The translations under genes and the position numbers were made by a program. Positions 37,291 to 49,828 of a stretch of 64,000 nucleotides of DNA are shown piece by piece. The DNA comes from Populus alba. Its lineage: Eukaryota; Streptophyta; Magnoliopsida; Malpighiales; Salicaceae. The stretch is from assembly GCF_005239225.2 (NCBI RefSeq), contig NC_133289.1, forward strand, positions 9,617,501 through 9,681,500, written 5' to 3'. Under the pieces are notes generated by a model. It was given only the letters and a program-made list of their open reading frames with translations, did not search any database and was not told the DNA's origin. Within the stretch, counting starts at the first letter, position 1; every line of letters begins with the position of its first letter.

Positions 37291-40200
37291 AAAAGAAACA
37301 TACACATTGAATCCTAATATAATGTTTTTTCTTTTTCTTTTTTTGATAACCACGTGAATTCTAGCTAACTTATAAATTTGATAAACTCATTTTGTTATAA
37401 ACTCTTGTTCCAAATATGATTGAACCTCTGATTACTTACATGAACTTAAACTCTTATAATTAATCACTTTTTCTTAGTCGATGATGAATTCTTATCTAAT
37501 CCGTCCTAACTCTTTTTGTTAATCAAGACTTTTTTAGCGTTGTTCATTTTATTATTAATGATTGGTTTTAACCTTCCTTTTTTTATTTGGCAATGAACAA
37601 TTAATTCTCTTATATAAACGACAAATAAGTGTTTTAGTTTTTATATATACAATGTCTCTTATATTCTTTTATTTTTAGACCACATAAAGAAATATTTGTT
37701 ATAGTGCTAATGTTAGAATTGATTAAACAAATTAACCATTCATGACATGAATATGCATTATTTACCTAAAAATATTGACCATACTCTTTCATATTTTTCC
37801 AACATATCAAGCAATCAAATCATTTCAAACAAGTATGGTGTAGCTATTTTAGGCACTACATTTAGAAATCAACTTACTATTTTATAATTTCAGTATTAAT
37901 TCTTTATATTCCATATAAAAACCCTACAACTCTTCTCTAAGACTCAATGATTCCTTTTCAAAATAAGAAAAAGAATCAAGAACATTAAGCCCCCTCCCCC
38001 CCTCCTTCTTCTTTATATAATAAATAAAATGGCAACCTTAAGCTCTGCTTCACTAAAATCTAACTCATGACTCACTTTCAGAATTGTGCATATTTTTTAT
38101 CTCATGTTAATTAATCTACACTTAGTTTTTCTTCAATAAATACAAATAAAGAACGCCTTGATCTATTTTACAGAAAGGCACTTTAAAAAGAAAAAAAAAT
38201 CACTATTTTGCTTTGAATTTAAAGAGATTTTTTTTCCTTTGCAAGACGACCACATAAATTTGAATGTATGGAAAAAAAAATTGATCCTTATATGGCCTAG
38301 TATTGCTCTCATAAATTATATTATATGGTTGGGTGGGATGTAATAAAGCTTTAGTAAACAATAAAAATGTAAAAAAAATCTTCAATCTTATTCAGTTATC
38401 TAAAATCAACACCAAGCCTAATAAGAAATCGGTGCCACCTTCTCCTTGTTTTGCTTGAAATCCAATAATGTTTTCATTTCATATATGGAATACAAATTAT
38501 AAATTTTTCACGACTTAACCTTAATACAAGGCATATATCTAGTAGGTGAAAATATTTGTTCTTCCACGCAAAATTTAACAAGTCTTTTTAAAGACTTATT
38601 ATTGGGTGCACCTTGTTACTAATGAAGAGAGGGAAATAAAAAAACAAACTTATCCTTTTATAAGGAACATGTGACCTTGTTACTATATTGGATATGTAAA
38701 TAACTATATTCTAGGTTTAAAAGGCCAACCAAAACATACTTAAAAATGATAGTAAGCTTTAGTTGAGGGTAGGGTAGTTGCTTTAAGATTTTTCAAGTTG
38801 AGCCATATTTATAAGGCATTAGAAAAATGCTAGCAAAAAGATGATAACCACCTAATAAAGAGAAACATCCTTGAAGTTTTACAGTGGATTCAAGCATGCA
38901 CACTTGTTGTTTTTATAGGATTTATCAATGTTAATTCATTTATTAACCTAAACTTTATTTTTTAAGGGAAATTCTACTAAAATCCTCATTCTATGACTTT
39001 TGTTTTTTCAAAAAATATATAAAAATTCTTTAAAGTCTCATAAATAGGAGTGAGATAGCTATAACATCTCTTGCATTAATAAAGATAAGACCTCAATTGG
39101 TATTACTCCTTCAGCATCAAAAGCCAAACACTAAAAGAGAAGAGAACACTATGATTTAATGCGATAACTACACTTATAATTATCGTCACTTTAAACTAAT
39201 GATAGATCTCTTACCATACCAAAAAACAACTATTATTCTTACAAGCCATATAACCCCTGCTTCATAGTTATATATTCAAGATTCATTTAATGCATGCCAT
39301 TCCTAATTCACTACTTTATATACATAAAAAAAGTCATACAAACAAGGTGACATTTGATGGTCTAAAACAAGTGAAAGAAGTGATTGAAAAGAGGGTATAA
39401 TAGGTGAAGAAACTAAAATAATTGTCCAAAGTATTGTATTAATCCCCTTATTTTATAAAAATACAGGTGAAGAAGTCTTCCTATAACTATGATATAAAGC
39501 ATTCATGCAAAGTAACCTTGTGGATAATGTCTTAAGAGAAGGACTTATATAAATTATTGATTCATTTTATATCAATAAACAAAAAATAACACCAACATTT
39601 GTTGTTCTTCAAGGATTTTACAGAGGTGAAACCTCGTCTTTTCTTTTTTTACAGTGGTAAAGGACTGGAAATTCTACCTTTTATACTTAAGGATAATGAA
39701 GAAGTTGTTTCCCAAGGTTAATTATGTATTACCATTCCATCTTCAAGCTAAATTATAAGCTTTTATTGTTTAGACTAAAATATAATTCTAGTATAAAAAA
39801 GCCAATATGGTTTGATTAATAAAAGAATTAGTCATGACTAAGAATGTACTTGTTGTAATTGAAGTTTTTTTAATTCTTAAAAAGATTAAAGCTAAGAGTC
39901 ATATAAAAAAGTCTGTCACAATACAAAGATAAACAAATACAATATTATTATAACTTAGGCAGCAAAATCAAATAAGAAAATGGGCTTTAAAGGATCTTCC
40001 AGTTATTATCTTTAATTGTGATAATATTAAAATTAGGATAAAAAATAATATTTTTTCATTTTAAATGAACAACTTATTCTAAGAAATTATATATATTGAA
40101 TTTCAAATTTATAATTTTTTTTATCATATGAGATGTGATATAACGAAAAGTTGAAATTCATGCTTAGCGAGGTGTGTCCGATGCTATAAATATAGTATTG
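37291..40200. other. AT-rich intergenic DNA
   Basis: About 2.9 kb with no convincing gene. Short open frames (60-61 codons near 38,158-38,385) are AT-driven. No bounded repeat recognised. Confidence 0.5.
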
Positions 40201-40204
40201 GTAC

Positions 40205-40385
40205 AGCAACATAATTTTTTAGGGGTGTTTTTGTAATTATAATGATTATTTTTTGTTTATAAATATATTAAAATAATATATTTTTAAAAAATTTATTTTT
40301 AAAATTAATGTATTAAAATAATTTAAAAATATAAAAAAATTAATTTAAAATTAAAAAATTAAAACACTGTCCCAAACGCTCTTGG
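40205..40385. repeat. MITE-like repeat copy in the HD2 gene promoter
   Basis: A copy of the dispersed family seen at 5,150-5,585: 'ggggtgtttttgtaattat' at the left, the 'aaattaatgtattaaaataa' core, and 'ctgtcccaaacgctcttgg' at the right. It ends about 130 bp before the HD2 start codon, so it must lie in the proximal promoter or abut the leader. Confidence 0.5.
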
Positions 40386-40516
40386 AAACTCTCTCTCTCA
40401 ACAAAAAGAAATAATAAGATACCATCCACCTTTTCTTTCTAGGCTCTTATAGAAGAGAAAAGGGAATAGGAAAAACCCTAACTGTGTCTGAGCAATCTCT
40501 CTCTCGTCGCCAAACG

Positions 40517-43135
40517 ATGGAGTTCTGGGGTAAAACAATTTTTTTTTATCTCAAACATGCTAGCATTTCGATCGATGGATCCATTTTCACTTTTGTGATT
40601 TTGGTTCTCGAATTTTTCATCTTGAAAACAACAGAAATCTTGATTTTAATTGATGTTTTCGCCGTTTTGTCGTTTGTTATGCTCAGGTGTTGAGGTCAAA
40701 GGTGGAGAACCCCTTAGGGTTGAAAGTGGTGATGGCTTCATCCTCCATCTTTCGCAGGTTCTGAACGGGATTTCCGGTTAACTTTGTTTGGCATTTTTAC
40801 ATATTTAGTTGCTCTTTTTTTTTTTCCTTGACAGGCTTGCCTTGGCGAGGCCAAGAAGGACAAAGGGAATGAATCTGTCTGCCTATTTGTGAATTTTGAT
40901 GATCAGAAGCTTGTTCTTGGAACACTGTCTTATGAGAAAATCCCTCAAATACCTTTTGATCTTGTCTTCGAGAAAGACTTCGAGCTCTCTCATAACTTGA
41001 AAAATGGGAGTGTTTTCTTCAGCGGATACAAAGTTGCTCAACCCGAATATCCTTTTACACAGATTAATGTTTCATAATGCCTTTTTTCAGTTTTTATAAT
41101 TCTCATGTTACTGGTTTTCTGTTTTCTCTTCTTTTTGTCTCCTTGACTGCCTTCTTGTCATTTCGTTACGAGTGATAGCGACGGTGAGTCATTTTGATGC
41201 ATTTCCATTTTTTTTTCAATTCTGAATTTGGGTTTTTTCAATAATCCTTGAATAAGCACCTTTTTTTTTTTTTTTACCTTTCAGAGTTTAATTCTGATGG
41301 TGAAGAGGATCTCCCAATCCCTGTTGATAACGGTAGTGTTAATGTTTGCTTTGTGCATTGTCTTGTACTCGTTTCCACCTGACTTGATGTGATGATCTTT
41401 TTAAATTTGTAGGGAAAAAAGAGGCAAAGCAACCAAATCCTGAAAACGAAAATGCTGCAAAACCTGATTCTAAGCAGAAGGTGAAGATTGTGGAACCGAA
41501 CAAAGATGGGAAACCCAAACCAGAGAATGATGATAGCAGTGATGAAGAGGATGATTCATCTGATGATGGCGAGTCAAGCGATGATCAGGTACTGATTTTT
41601 GTCTGTAGGCTGTTATTTGAGTTTGGCTTTCTGCTTGCACATCTCTGACCTCTTAAGGCTACAGTAGCTGAAACATTGACATGAACACACCAGTTAAAGT
41701 AGGCTTTGCTTAATTGTGGAGAAAATTGCAAATGACCTACAGAAGAGTGAAAACTATGTGCCAGCTGCTTAAGGATCTCTGATACCCATTTACCTTCACT
41801 GCGAGTGATCCATCGAATTGCATTTATTGCTCAATCTTTGTGTGAGGACTTGTCCCATGGATACAAAATATGGTGCTTAGCTGAGTGTGAAATCAATCAA
41901 ATTATCAGTTATCTAACCAGTTCCATTAGAGAACTAATTTTGGTTGGTGCAATGACTATTAATTAGTTACCTATATGGAAGTGTATTTGTTTTAGCTAAT
42001 CTTAACTGATTCATGGTCATGTTTGGTTGCTGTATTGGTAATCAAGCATATCTTTTCAAGATTAATTTTCCAGAGCAATGTTTGTTTATTAGAGTTGCTT
42101 AGTTAGAATGGTTTGTTTTGCCATTTGGAGTTTTTTTTATTCTTTGTTGAGTTGAATTCATGGTTAACCATTCACTGCATTTAGTTGCTTGTTATAGATT
42201 GGAGTTATGACATCTTTTGATTTTGCTAACTTTCATGGTAATTCCTTCAGGCAATGATGATGGCCAATGATGAGGATGAGAGTAGTGAGGACGAGGATGA
42301 TGAAAGTGATGAAGAAGATGATGACAGTGATGATGGGGATGTGAAGACTCCAAAGAAGGTGGGAGTGCTTGTATCCTTGCATGTCAATATGTTTGACTTA
42401 AAACAATATTCCTGAGTTTGTCCTGAGGTTATACTGATTGGGGTTGTCTGTGATTTTTACTATTGCAGGCTGAAGTGGGCAAGAAGAGATCCGCAGAATC
42501 TGCTTCAAAAAACCCTGTACCTGATAAGAAGACTAAATTTGTAACTCCTCAAAAAACTGGTGATTTTCTGTCTCATTGCCTTTCCTTCTTTCTCAAGGGA
42601 TAAGGGTAGTGTGTTTTCTTATTCATTTTTCAGTTTTTTCACATGATTACCTTTGGATAGCATTTAATTGTCGTCTCAGATGTAAATATTGATGCCTTAG
42701 ATGGGGAATTGGTTTGGTATCTTATTTCATGTGTTTATACATCAGTTCGTTTCATCTGTTCTTTTTGTTGGATGCTATCTTGTTTTAACCTATTTTGCCT
42801 ACTTAAATGTGCATAGTTTAGTTTGATGCCCTTGCCACGGTGTTATTATTTTCAAATTATAGATGACTGGCTGACTGATTGTGCAGATTTGAAGAAAACA
42901 GGTGTCCATATAGCAACTCCTCACCCTTCTAAACAAGCTGCAAAAACACCTGCTAACAGTCAGAGGAAGGAGCAGGCCCAAAAATCCTTTTCTTGCAGCT
43001 CTTGCAACAGGTATATTACATGGTCTGCTTCTGAGATTAATCTTCTTCAGAGTCTTACATTGAAATTTTTGCAGGTCGTTTGGCTCGGAAAACGCGTTAC
43101 AATCACATTCAAAGGCTAAGCACAGTGCTGCATAG
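40517..43135 (+). CDS. HDT: HD2-type (plant-specific) histone deacetylase
   Basis: Plant-specific nucleoplasmin-like HD2/HDT protein acting in nucleolar and chromatin histone deacetylation and gene repression. Ten exons join in frame to 305 aa plus stop: 40517-40529, 40687-40757, 40835-41046, 41170-41183, 41285-41332, 41413-41588, 42251-42358, 42469-42559, 42887-43010, 43075-43135. The N-terminus MEFWGVEVKGGEPL is the family hallmark. The conserved His is at 25 (FILHLSQ) and the conserved Asp near 70 (IPFDLVF), with FELSHNLKNGSVFFSGYK following. The middle is a long acidic Asp/Glu/Ser region interleaved with Lys-rich stretches, and the C-terminus has one C2H2 zinc finger (CX2CX12HX4H, residues 281-302). 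The third intron has U12-type signals rather than GT-AG. The paralogue number within HDT cannot be assigned from this alone. Confidence 0.94.
41047..41169 (+). other. U12-type (AT-AC) intron in the HD2 gene
   Basis: After exon 3 (ending CAACCCGA) there is no usable GT donor: the only nearby one would leave an out-of-frame or stopped message. The intron instead starts ATATCCTTTT, an exact minor-spliceosome 5' splice-site consensus. A branch-site match TCTCCTTGAC lies at about 41,139-41,147, and the intron can end at CGTTAC (41,169), giving exon GAGTGATAGCGACG. Ending 3 nt later at GAG (41,172) is also in frame, giving an AT-AG intron. Either choice restores the conserved frame into EFNSDGEEDLP. 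If retained, the frame meets TAA at 41,075-41,077. Confidence 0.88.
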
Positions 43136-45640
43136 GATGGTTTTTAAATTTGCTCGTTCAGCTTGATGTTTTCGGGTGTTGCTTATGAGACTGAGTTAGG
43201 TTTAGTAGAAATGTGAAAGGTGGTAGTCGTTGATTATGTTTGGTTAAGCGGTTTTTATTCGCCATGTTTGGTGGACGATAACTTGAACGATCTGGTTAAG
43301 AATCAATGTCAATATATTAGTCGCGGAAGCCGAAACTGAAATTAGATGATTTATTTATAGAATCTGTCAAGGACCACAGGAAGTGAAGCCCGTAATTATG
43401 GCGCATTCAATGCTAGCGAAATCCATCTCACACCTTCGAGCCTGCTCATGGTAGTTTAGTGGAGCAGGCTCTAGCTTGTTTGCGTGGTTTGATGGTTTGA
43501 AATCAATGAAAAGCTTGCTAAACGAGTGCTGCAAAATTTTGCAACTCTACGGGCGGTAAACTTAAAATTGGAATTCTGGGTGGTGACCGCTCTTCTCCAG
43601 CTAGCCCTTGCATCAGAACATTTGTTCTTCAAAGTTCTTAGCATCTCCTCTCTTTGCCAGTTCTATTTCATACCCGATATAACAATAACAAAATAAGCTA
43701 AAAGGGAAAGGGAATCAAAACAGTGCAAATATTACTATAAGTCTATAACCAAAGATATTTGGCCTGGATGATTGGGTAAAAGTTTAGTTTTTAGGTTTTT
43801 TAGAGCAGTAAAAGTACAAAAATGCCCTTAAAAACGTTGCCTGTAGGGACAAATTTGGGTGTTTCAGTGAAAAAAAATACCCCTTGCCTTATTTTGTACA
43901 AAAAATACCCATAACATGTACGTGTCAGTATGTGAATATTAATTGTCATCTTTGGGCGCAACAACTTACGGGGTGATCTCTTATTTTTCTCGGCGTCCCC
44001 TCCTTTTATGGCCGATGTGTGTTTTCGATGGATGTTTGGCTAAGTGCTGGCAACCCTTTCCTTTCCTTTTTTTTTTTTTTGTCTTCTCGGTTTTCGTGTC
44101 TATCTCTCTAAATTTTCAAAGTATTATGAAAAAAATAATATTTTCAAAGCATTTTTAATTAAAAAGTATTTTTATAAAAGCAAGTATTGCATTACTAAAC
44201 ACATATTATAGCCTCACATTTTGCTATATGTTCTGAATAAAGGCTACTGGTTTGTGTTAGAAAACAACTACTATAGTTTATAGTAAAAAGACTATGTTTA
44301 TTATGCTAGATCTTTGGCTCATGCTATGTTAGAGTTGGATCATTTTTTTTTTAATGTAAGAAAAACATTAAGGTATTATTAACATATTTTCAATAGCAAA
44401 AACAATAAATTATGTGGGGTTGAACTAATATTACTTGGTTGACTTGGTGAGTCTAAAAAAATCTAGACTAGAAGTAAAAACGTAGTTTGATACAAAAAAA
44501 ATTAATTATTTTTTATAAAAATATTGAGACGACAACATATTAGATCAATCTGGGTTAACTTTTTAAATACACAATCCAGGTAATAAAACTGTGATAACCT
44601 CTTATAAATCAAATTGAAATAAATTATAAAGTTCAATTAATCTAATGTTGAAGAATAAAATTAAAAACAAATTCAAATACAAATACAAAAAGACAAAAAA
44701 ATAACCTAAGTTACCTCGTGTTAACCTGTAACCTGGGTTATGAGACTAAGATAACCTTATAGAAAACAAATTGAAATAAATTATAAAGCAAAATTCCCAA
44801 ATAAATTATTAAAAATCTATAAATAAAGTATTCAAAACCCACCGGTGAATATATTTTTATGCTTAGTAGAGCAATTATATCTTAAAAATACTATAAGCAA
44901 ATGTGCATCATAAGATCCACAATAAAATTAAAGTTTATAGCTCTTGACAAAGTTGTAGAGGAAACTCATTGACTTTAAGATTTATAAGAGGATGTTTCAT
45001 GTTAGTCAAAGCTAGTAACAATAATTTGTGTGTCCAATATGATAGCTAGTATATAATTGAAAGAGCACACAGTAACATGTATAATGATATGTATTATAGA
45101 CATAATACCATTTAATATTTTCTATTGAATGCAGTTATTTTCGTGGAGTGGCCTGGGAAGTAAAAATTGAGATTGTAGAACAAGATTTCTAACCACTTGA
45201 AATTAATATAACTTGCTATAATAAAAATTCTAAGCCGTTTTAGTATATTCTGTAAAAATTGTAAGGCAATTAATATAAGCTTGTTACTTTTTTATATACA
45301 TATAAATTCTGCTTATATTGTTTATATTTTATTTGAACAAGTTTTGAACAATTCCATTTTTTACCAGCAGCCGGCAACATATGCAATTGTCCTATTCTCC
45401 TCTTCTCAATCAATCTGAAAATCTTCTTCCCAACAGTCTTAGTGATGTTGCGCCTACGATCAATAGAATTTATTGGCATCAGTGCACCAAAGTGCTAGCC
45501 TTAAATAAATAAAAAAATTACTATCTTATAGTTTAGTTAAATTATATTTATCTAGTAAATTTTAAAAAATTAAAGTTTACAACTTAAATAAAAATAATAA
45601 TTCAAATATAATAAAATAACCACAGGACCCTATATATAAC
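43136..45640. other. 3' flank of the HD2 gene and intergenic DNA
   Basis: The first roughly 200-250 bp are probably HD2 3' UTR. The rest to 45,640 is AT-rich with no convincing gene. A 69-codon minus-strand frame at 45,270-45,479 has a basic composition but no recognised family. Confidence 0.45.
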
Positions 45641-45649
45641 AATTAGAGA

Positions 45650-46015
45650 CCAAATGACAAATCATTTCTCCCCCCCTGCAATCCCAATCTCCGACCCCGA
45701 CCCCGACCCCCTCTATCCCTTTCGAACATCAGATCAGCCTTTGGTTATTGTTGGTCGTACATCCTTGGACTGTGAAATGTTAGGGATTCTTGTTGTTTTG
45801 ACGATTGTTGTTATTTTTCTTGACAAGAACAGGATCGCTCTTGATCTCCGCTTTAATGGTTGGGTTTGCTCTTCTTTATGCTCATGGTGCGTTTAGGGTT
45901 CCTGATGATTTGTTTCTTGATGACCAAGAGCCTGCTAACGCTGGTTTCTTGTCTTTCCTCGGTGGCGATGCCTCCTCTGCCGCTGCTCCTGCTGGTGTCG
46001 CTCATGTTTGATGGT
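45650..46015 (+). pseudogene. PRA1-family protein pseudogene (5'-truncated, frameshifted)
   Basis: PRA1 proteins are four-helix membrane proteins of the secretory pathway that bind prenylated Rab GTPases. Here only the C-terminal half is present. One frame (from about 45,654) carries LYPFRTSDQPLVIVGRT and LGILVVLTIVVIFL; the frame then shifts near 45,815-45,830 and continues as LTRTGSLLISALMVGFALLY, AHGAFRVPDDLFLDDQEP and AGFLSFLGG, ending at TGA 46,009-46,011. The family is usually intronless in plants, so lack of introns does not show retro-origin. The missing N-terminus and the shift in a T-rich run make it non-functional unless the assembly is wrong. Confidence 0.8.
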
Positions 46016-47100
46016 GATTGAACGGTTTGGTTTCTGTTTTAGACTAGTGGTGAAAAGATTCATTGGTATCACAGTTGCAAAAGATTTGATTAGGTTTTTG
46101 TAGATCGGAATGAATTGGGAATTTGATGCAGCATTAGATCTTTCAAGTGATTGATATTTGCTACAGGTTTTTGAGTGTTGGGTTTTCAAATACAGTGATT
46201 CAGACACGGACTTGGTTGATCTCTTTGATTCAGATGGAGAAGATGAGGATGGATAGGACCAGCTCCCACCATTCAAACCTTTGAGGAAATCTCATGTTTA
46301 GAAGCTTAGCAGAGAGAAAAGTAAAGTTTTTTTTTTTTTTGAGTACGAGTATCAGGTGAAACTCCAAAAGAAGCGGTGGAGAGATGATTTGAAAAGGTTG
46401 AAGGAGACAAAGAAGAGAGGCAAAGATAGCATAAATGATTATCATGACACTAGGGAAGATGTGGACCGGGAAGAGGATGATTCCTTTGCCCGATTTTGTT
46501 CTCCGGGTAGAAGGATGTGCAAACTCGACTGCATGTATGACAGTATCTGTAAAGCTAGATTAACGGGACTTTGTTTTCTATTTGTAGAAGGATAGGCATA
46601 CGAGACTTCGGGCATTTATTTTGCACAAAATACACAGACGGTGGCAAAAGATGAAAAGTTGGTATTTTAACAATAATGGTGGCGATGACAAATGTTGTGG
46701 CAGGGTCGTGTGATTGTGGTAAAATATACTATGAACTAAAAATATTTTTCAACAAAATACACTAAACGGTATGGGTTAACCATAAAATATTTTACAATTT
46801 TCCTAAAATGTTTTTGACGAGTACAGGGGAAAATTAGAACAATATTTTATGCAAAACAAACGCCACTCGTGAGTGAGAGGATGAATACAAATAGATTTCT
46901 TTTATAAAACATGTGAAAACCACATGTATTGCCCCTGTCAAATATTGGAAAGGGAACTAATCAGACCTAACTGAAGGACTCGATTTAAAACCCACATTTA
47001 TTCAGGATGCCATTGCTCCCAATTCACTTCTACGACTAGATCTTGACGGCCAGTAGCGGCACCTTCTACCCTCTTAACATCTGACTTTTAAATGATAATT
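46016..47100. other. Unassigned sequence downstream of the PRA1 pseudogene
   Basis: Mixed-composition DNA. A 79-codon plus-strand frame (46,356-46,595) is Lys/Arg/Asp-rich and unrecognised. The first part may derive from the 3' UTR of the parental PRA1 gene. No supported gene. Confidence 0.4.
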
Positions 47101-48387
47101 GATGTGGTAATGGGTTCCAGACCGGTGAAAGAGTAAACACTGAACAACAAGCATAAAATAAATATTTTGATCATAAGCTCACAACACAATCTCCACACGA
47201 AGTGGCAAAACAACAATCCACGAACTTGACAGTAGTGCATGATAAAAACAAAAGCACGATTACCAATATCCCAAAGAACTCAATCTGTATTCCATTTGAA
47301 GAATCTACATATGACAAATGATTCAGAGCCATTTCACCTTGTATGGAAGTGTCAGTTTTCCTCATCGTACAAAGATCCAAGAGCTTTCTTGATGCTTCAA
47401 CAACATTAAAATGGAACTCCACTAAAACGCTCTGCAGGTAAACAACAGCCCAACCTGTATACAAATATCATTGTAAGCTGCCAAAAGAGATTGAGGCCGA
47501 TCCTGGGAAGCAGGAAAGCCTGAACCTGCAAAACTAGTAAAGTAGGTAAGTTGAGGGTTTTTAGAAGAAAATGAAATAATCACGTAAGGGCAAGACAATT
47601 CCAAATTGCTGTAAGATTTGATCACCACTCCTAACTATAAGGAGATATGAGTTAATTTGATCAGATAAAGCCTCCTTGGTTTTTTTTTTTTAACAAGGAT
47701 TAGTTGTATAGAGCTTCAAAACATCTCTGAGCAAACAATACTGTGTGGTTTTAGAGAGAGCAGTCAATTAAAACAGGAATTTTGTTTGGAAGGTTTTGCT
47801 AAAGCAGGAAAAACAATTTTAATTATTTTTTAAAATAAACCTCTTGTATAAAAGAGATTGAACTATCAATGTACCTATCAACCTTTGAGGTTTTGGAATT
47901 TACTCCAGAAACAGTTCCACTATGATACAACACTCACATGGCGGGTACATCAGATTAAAATCTACATAAAAAATCAGGTATCATACTTGATAAAATAAAT
48001 TTTGAACAGTGGAAATAACTTGCACCAACATGCATATACAATCAACTCCAGTTTAAAAGGAGAGATCTTAGAAGGATCTAAATGTATTTTATGCCTTTGT
48101 TGTTTCTTTTTAGTTCATTCCGTTTCGTATCCTTTCAATTTAAGATGGTGATAGGGGCAAGAAATTGAATTTACTTTCATAACACAAGACACTGAACCTG
48201 TACTCCACCTGCACAGTGGAAATGGTAGTGAGGTATATTTTCTGGATGGGCTGTCTCATAAAAATAAAGTTGCAGCACTTCTTTGTCCAAGATAATGAGT
48301 TTTGTATTAAACAAACATGAAGTCGAGGGAAGCAAAGGGACAAACCAGACGTTTCCAGGTAGGTCCCTAGCATCCATCAAGCTCCTA
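47101..48387 (-). other. Probable 3' UTR and 3' flank of the U2AF35 gene
   Basis: Sequence downstream of the U2AF35 stop on the minus strand. Plant U2AF35 genes can carry 3'-UTR introns, and splice-like sites are present, but I cannot place them. The open frames of 97, 77 and 68 codons here have no recognised family. Confidence 0.4.
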
Positions 48388-49828
48388 CTAGTGCTGGGCA
48401 TCATCATAATGGCCACCATTCTCTGCGAAGTCACTGTTATCCCTGTCATTTTCAGGGTTTCTGCTATCACCTCTACCACCAGATTCTGTCTGTTCCTTTT
48501 CCCTGTTCCACTTTTCAATCTTAGCCCTTCTTTCAGCACTACTCTCTCTGACAGGACTCCTGTTTCTCCTCCCCCCAGGGCTATTTCGTCCTCCCCTGCG
48601 TGCAGGACTTCGGCTTCTAGGTCTCCTGCCCCTTTCATTGTGATGCTCCCTGTCATCCTCTCTCCTATTCAAACCACGGCCACCATGCGGACGCTCCTCA
48701 TGACCACGGTGCCTTTCAGGACTATGGCTTCTACTGCGGCTACGTCTTCGCCTGTTCCTCCCAAATAACTGCCTCCTCAATTCCCTAAAACCGACAATGA
48801 AAAAATTGGTTAGACCACCAAGTCCCCAAGTTATTGGGATATCTGCTGGACAAACAATTACGCAGAGAAAGCCACCTGCTAATCTTCTTAAGATGCATGA
48901 AGTTGCAGTAGCCACCTCGATTGCAAACATTTTCCTCATATTGCCTACATGTAGCTTCGCGGAAATCCGTGACAGGAGAAAAGTCAACAATGATGGGTCG
49001 CCCTGGCATGTTGAGGGTTAATGAAATTATCAAAATGTGCCTCCATATTAAACTCTTCTTAAAACACAACCGAAATATCATACAGGTAAGCTATTTCCTA
49101 CAAATACTTAGAGCAGAAGCAGAACCAAAACAAACCTGGGAAAACATTTAAAATAGGAAAATCCAATACATAAAAGATCATTGAAAGTTGAATGACTAAC
49201 AAGGAATTGTTTACAACCATTAAAATTAAAATGATAGCTATACGTTTAATATAAGAATAACACTAAACAAAAACTCACAAGAAAAAAAGGGAGGGATTAT
49301 GAATGGTAATAACCTGCATAAAACCTTCCGTTAAGATTGCGAAGGGCATTAGCAGCGTGCTCTTCTTCTCTAAACTGGACATACACATTACCCACCTGCT
49401 TACACAACAAGTCCAAAAAAAAACAGCAACCCATTAAATTAACTCTTGGATTTTACTTTGTTTAATTCAGAAAAAAGAAGAGAAAAAAAAAGAAGTACCA
49501 TGTGGTCAGCAAGATTATCACAGATATTTAAGCTCTCAATATCACCATACTTGCTGAGTTCTTCAAACAAATCCTCATAAAAATCCTCAAAGTGGTCTTG
49601 GATCTTCCGGGGATCGAGGGACTGTGATTGAGCCTGAGGATCCACTCCAGGAGTGAGCATGTCAGGTCTCTGGTACATGTTGGAGAGCAACAGGGTTGGG
49701 CTGATTGTCGGCTTTGTGTGGAGTCTTGAGCATCGATCACCATGTCTGCAGGCTCCGATCTTGAAGTAAAAAGGACAGTTCACCCTGTCTTTCTCTGTCC
49801 CGAATATGGATGCTAAGTGCTCCGCCAT
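48388..49828 (-). pseudogene. U2AF35: U2AF small subunit (U2AF35) gene with a 2-bp frameshift
   Basis: U2AF35 recognises the AG of U2-type 3' splice sites in the spliceosome. Exons: 49828-49499, 49397-49314, 49002-48876, 48784-48388. The first exon encodes [20 protein letters not shown] and the first CCCH zinc finger; exons 2-3 the U2AF-homology RRM and second CCCH finger ([15 protein letters not shown]); exon 4 a full Arg-Ser-rich tail. The exon total is 938 nt, not a multiple of three. At about 49,379-49,383 the conserved [10 protein letters not shown] coding is interrupted because GTATGTCC appears as GTATGTGTCC, an extra GT next to a short GT repeat. The frame changes after about residue 116 and meets TGA at the start of exon 4, predicting about 182 aa. 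Everything else, including splice sites, is intact, so this may be a recent null allele, a young pseudogene or a sequencing error; hence the pseudogene type is provisional. Confidence 0.8.

Noticed and set aside
43438..43505. A-box-like 'ggtagtttagtgg' in the HD2 3' flank
   Set aside because: No matching B box at the right distance, so neither a tRNA nor a SINE can be supported.
45270..45479. 69-codon basic minus-strand frame
   Set aside because: Looks a little gene-like, but I recognise no family and see no splice or promoter context.
48283..48768. 161-codon plus-strand open frame
   Set aside because: It is the antisense shadow of the Arg-Ser-rich exon of U2AF35, whose codon pattern keeps the opposite strand open.
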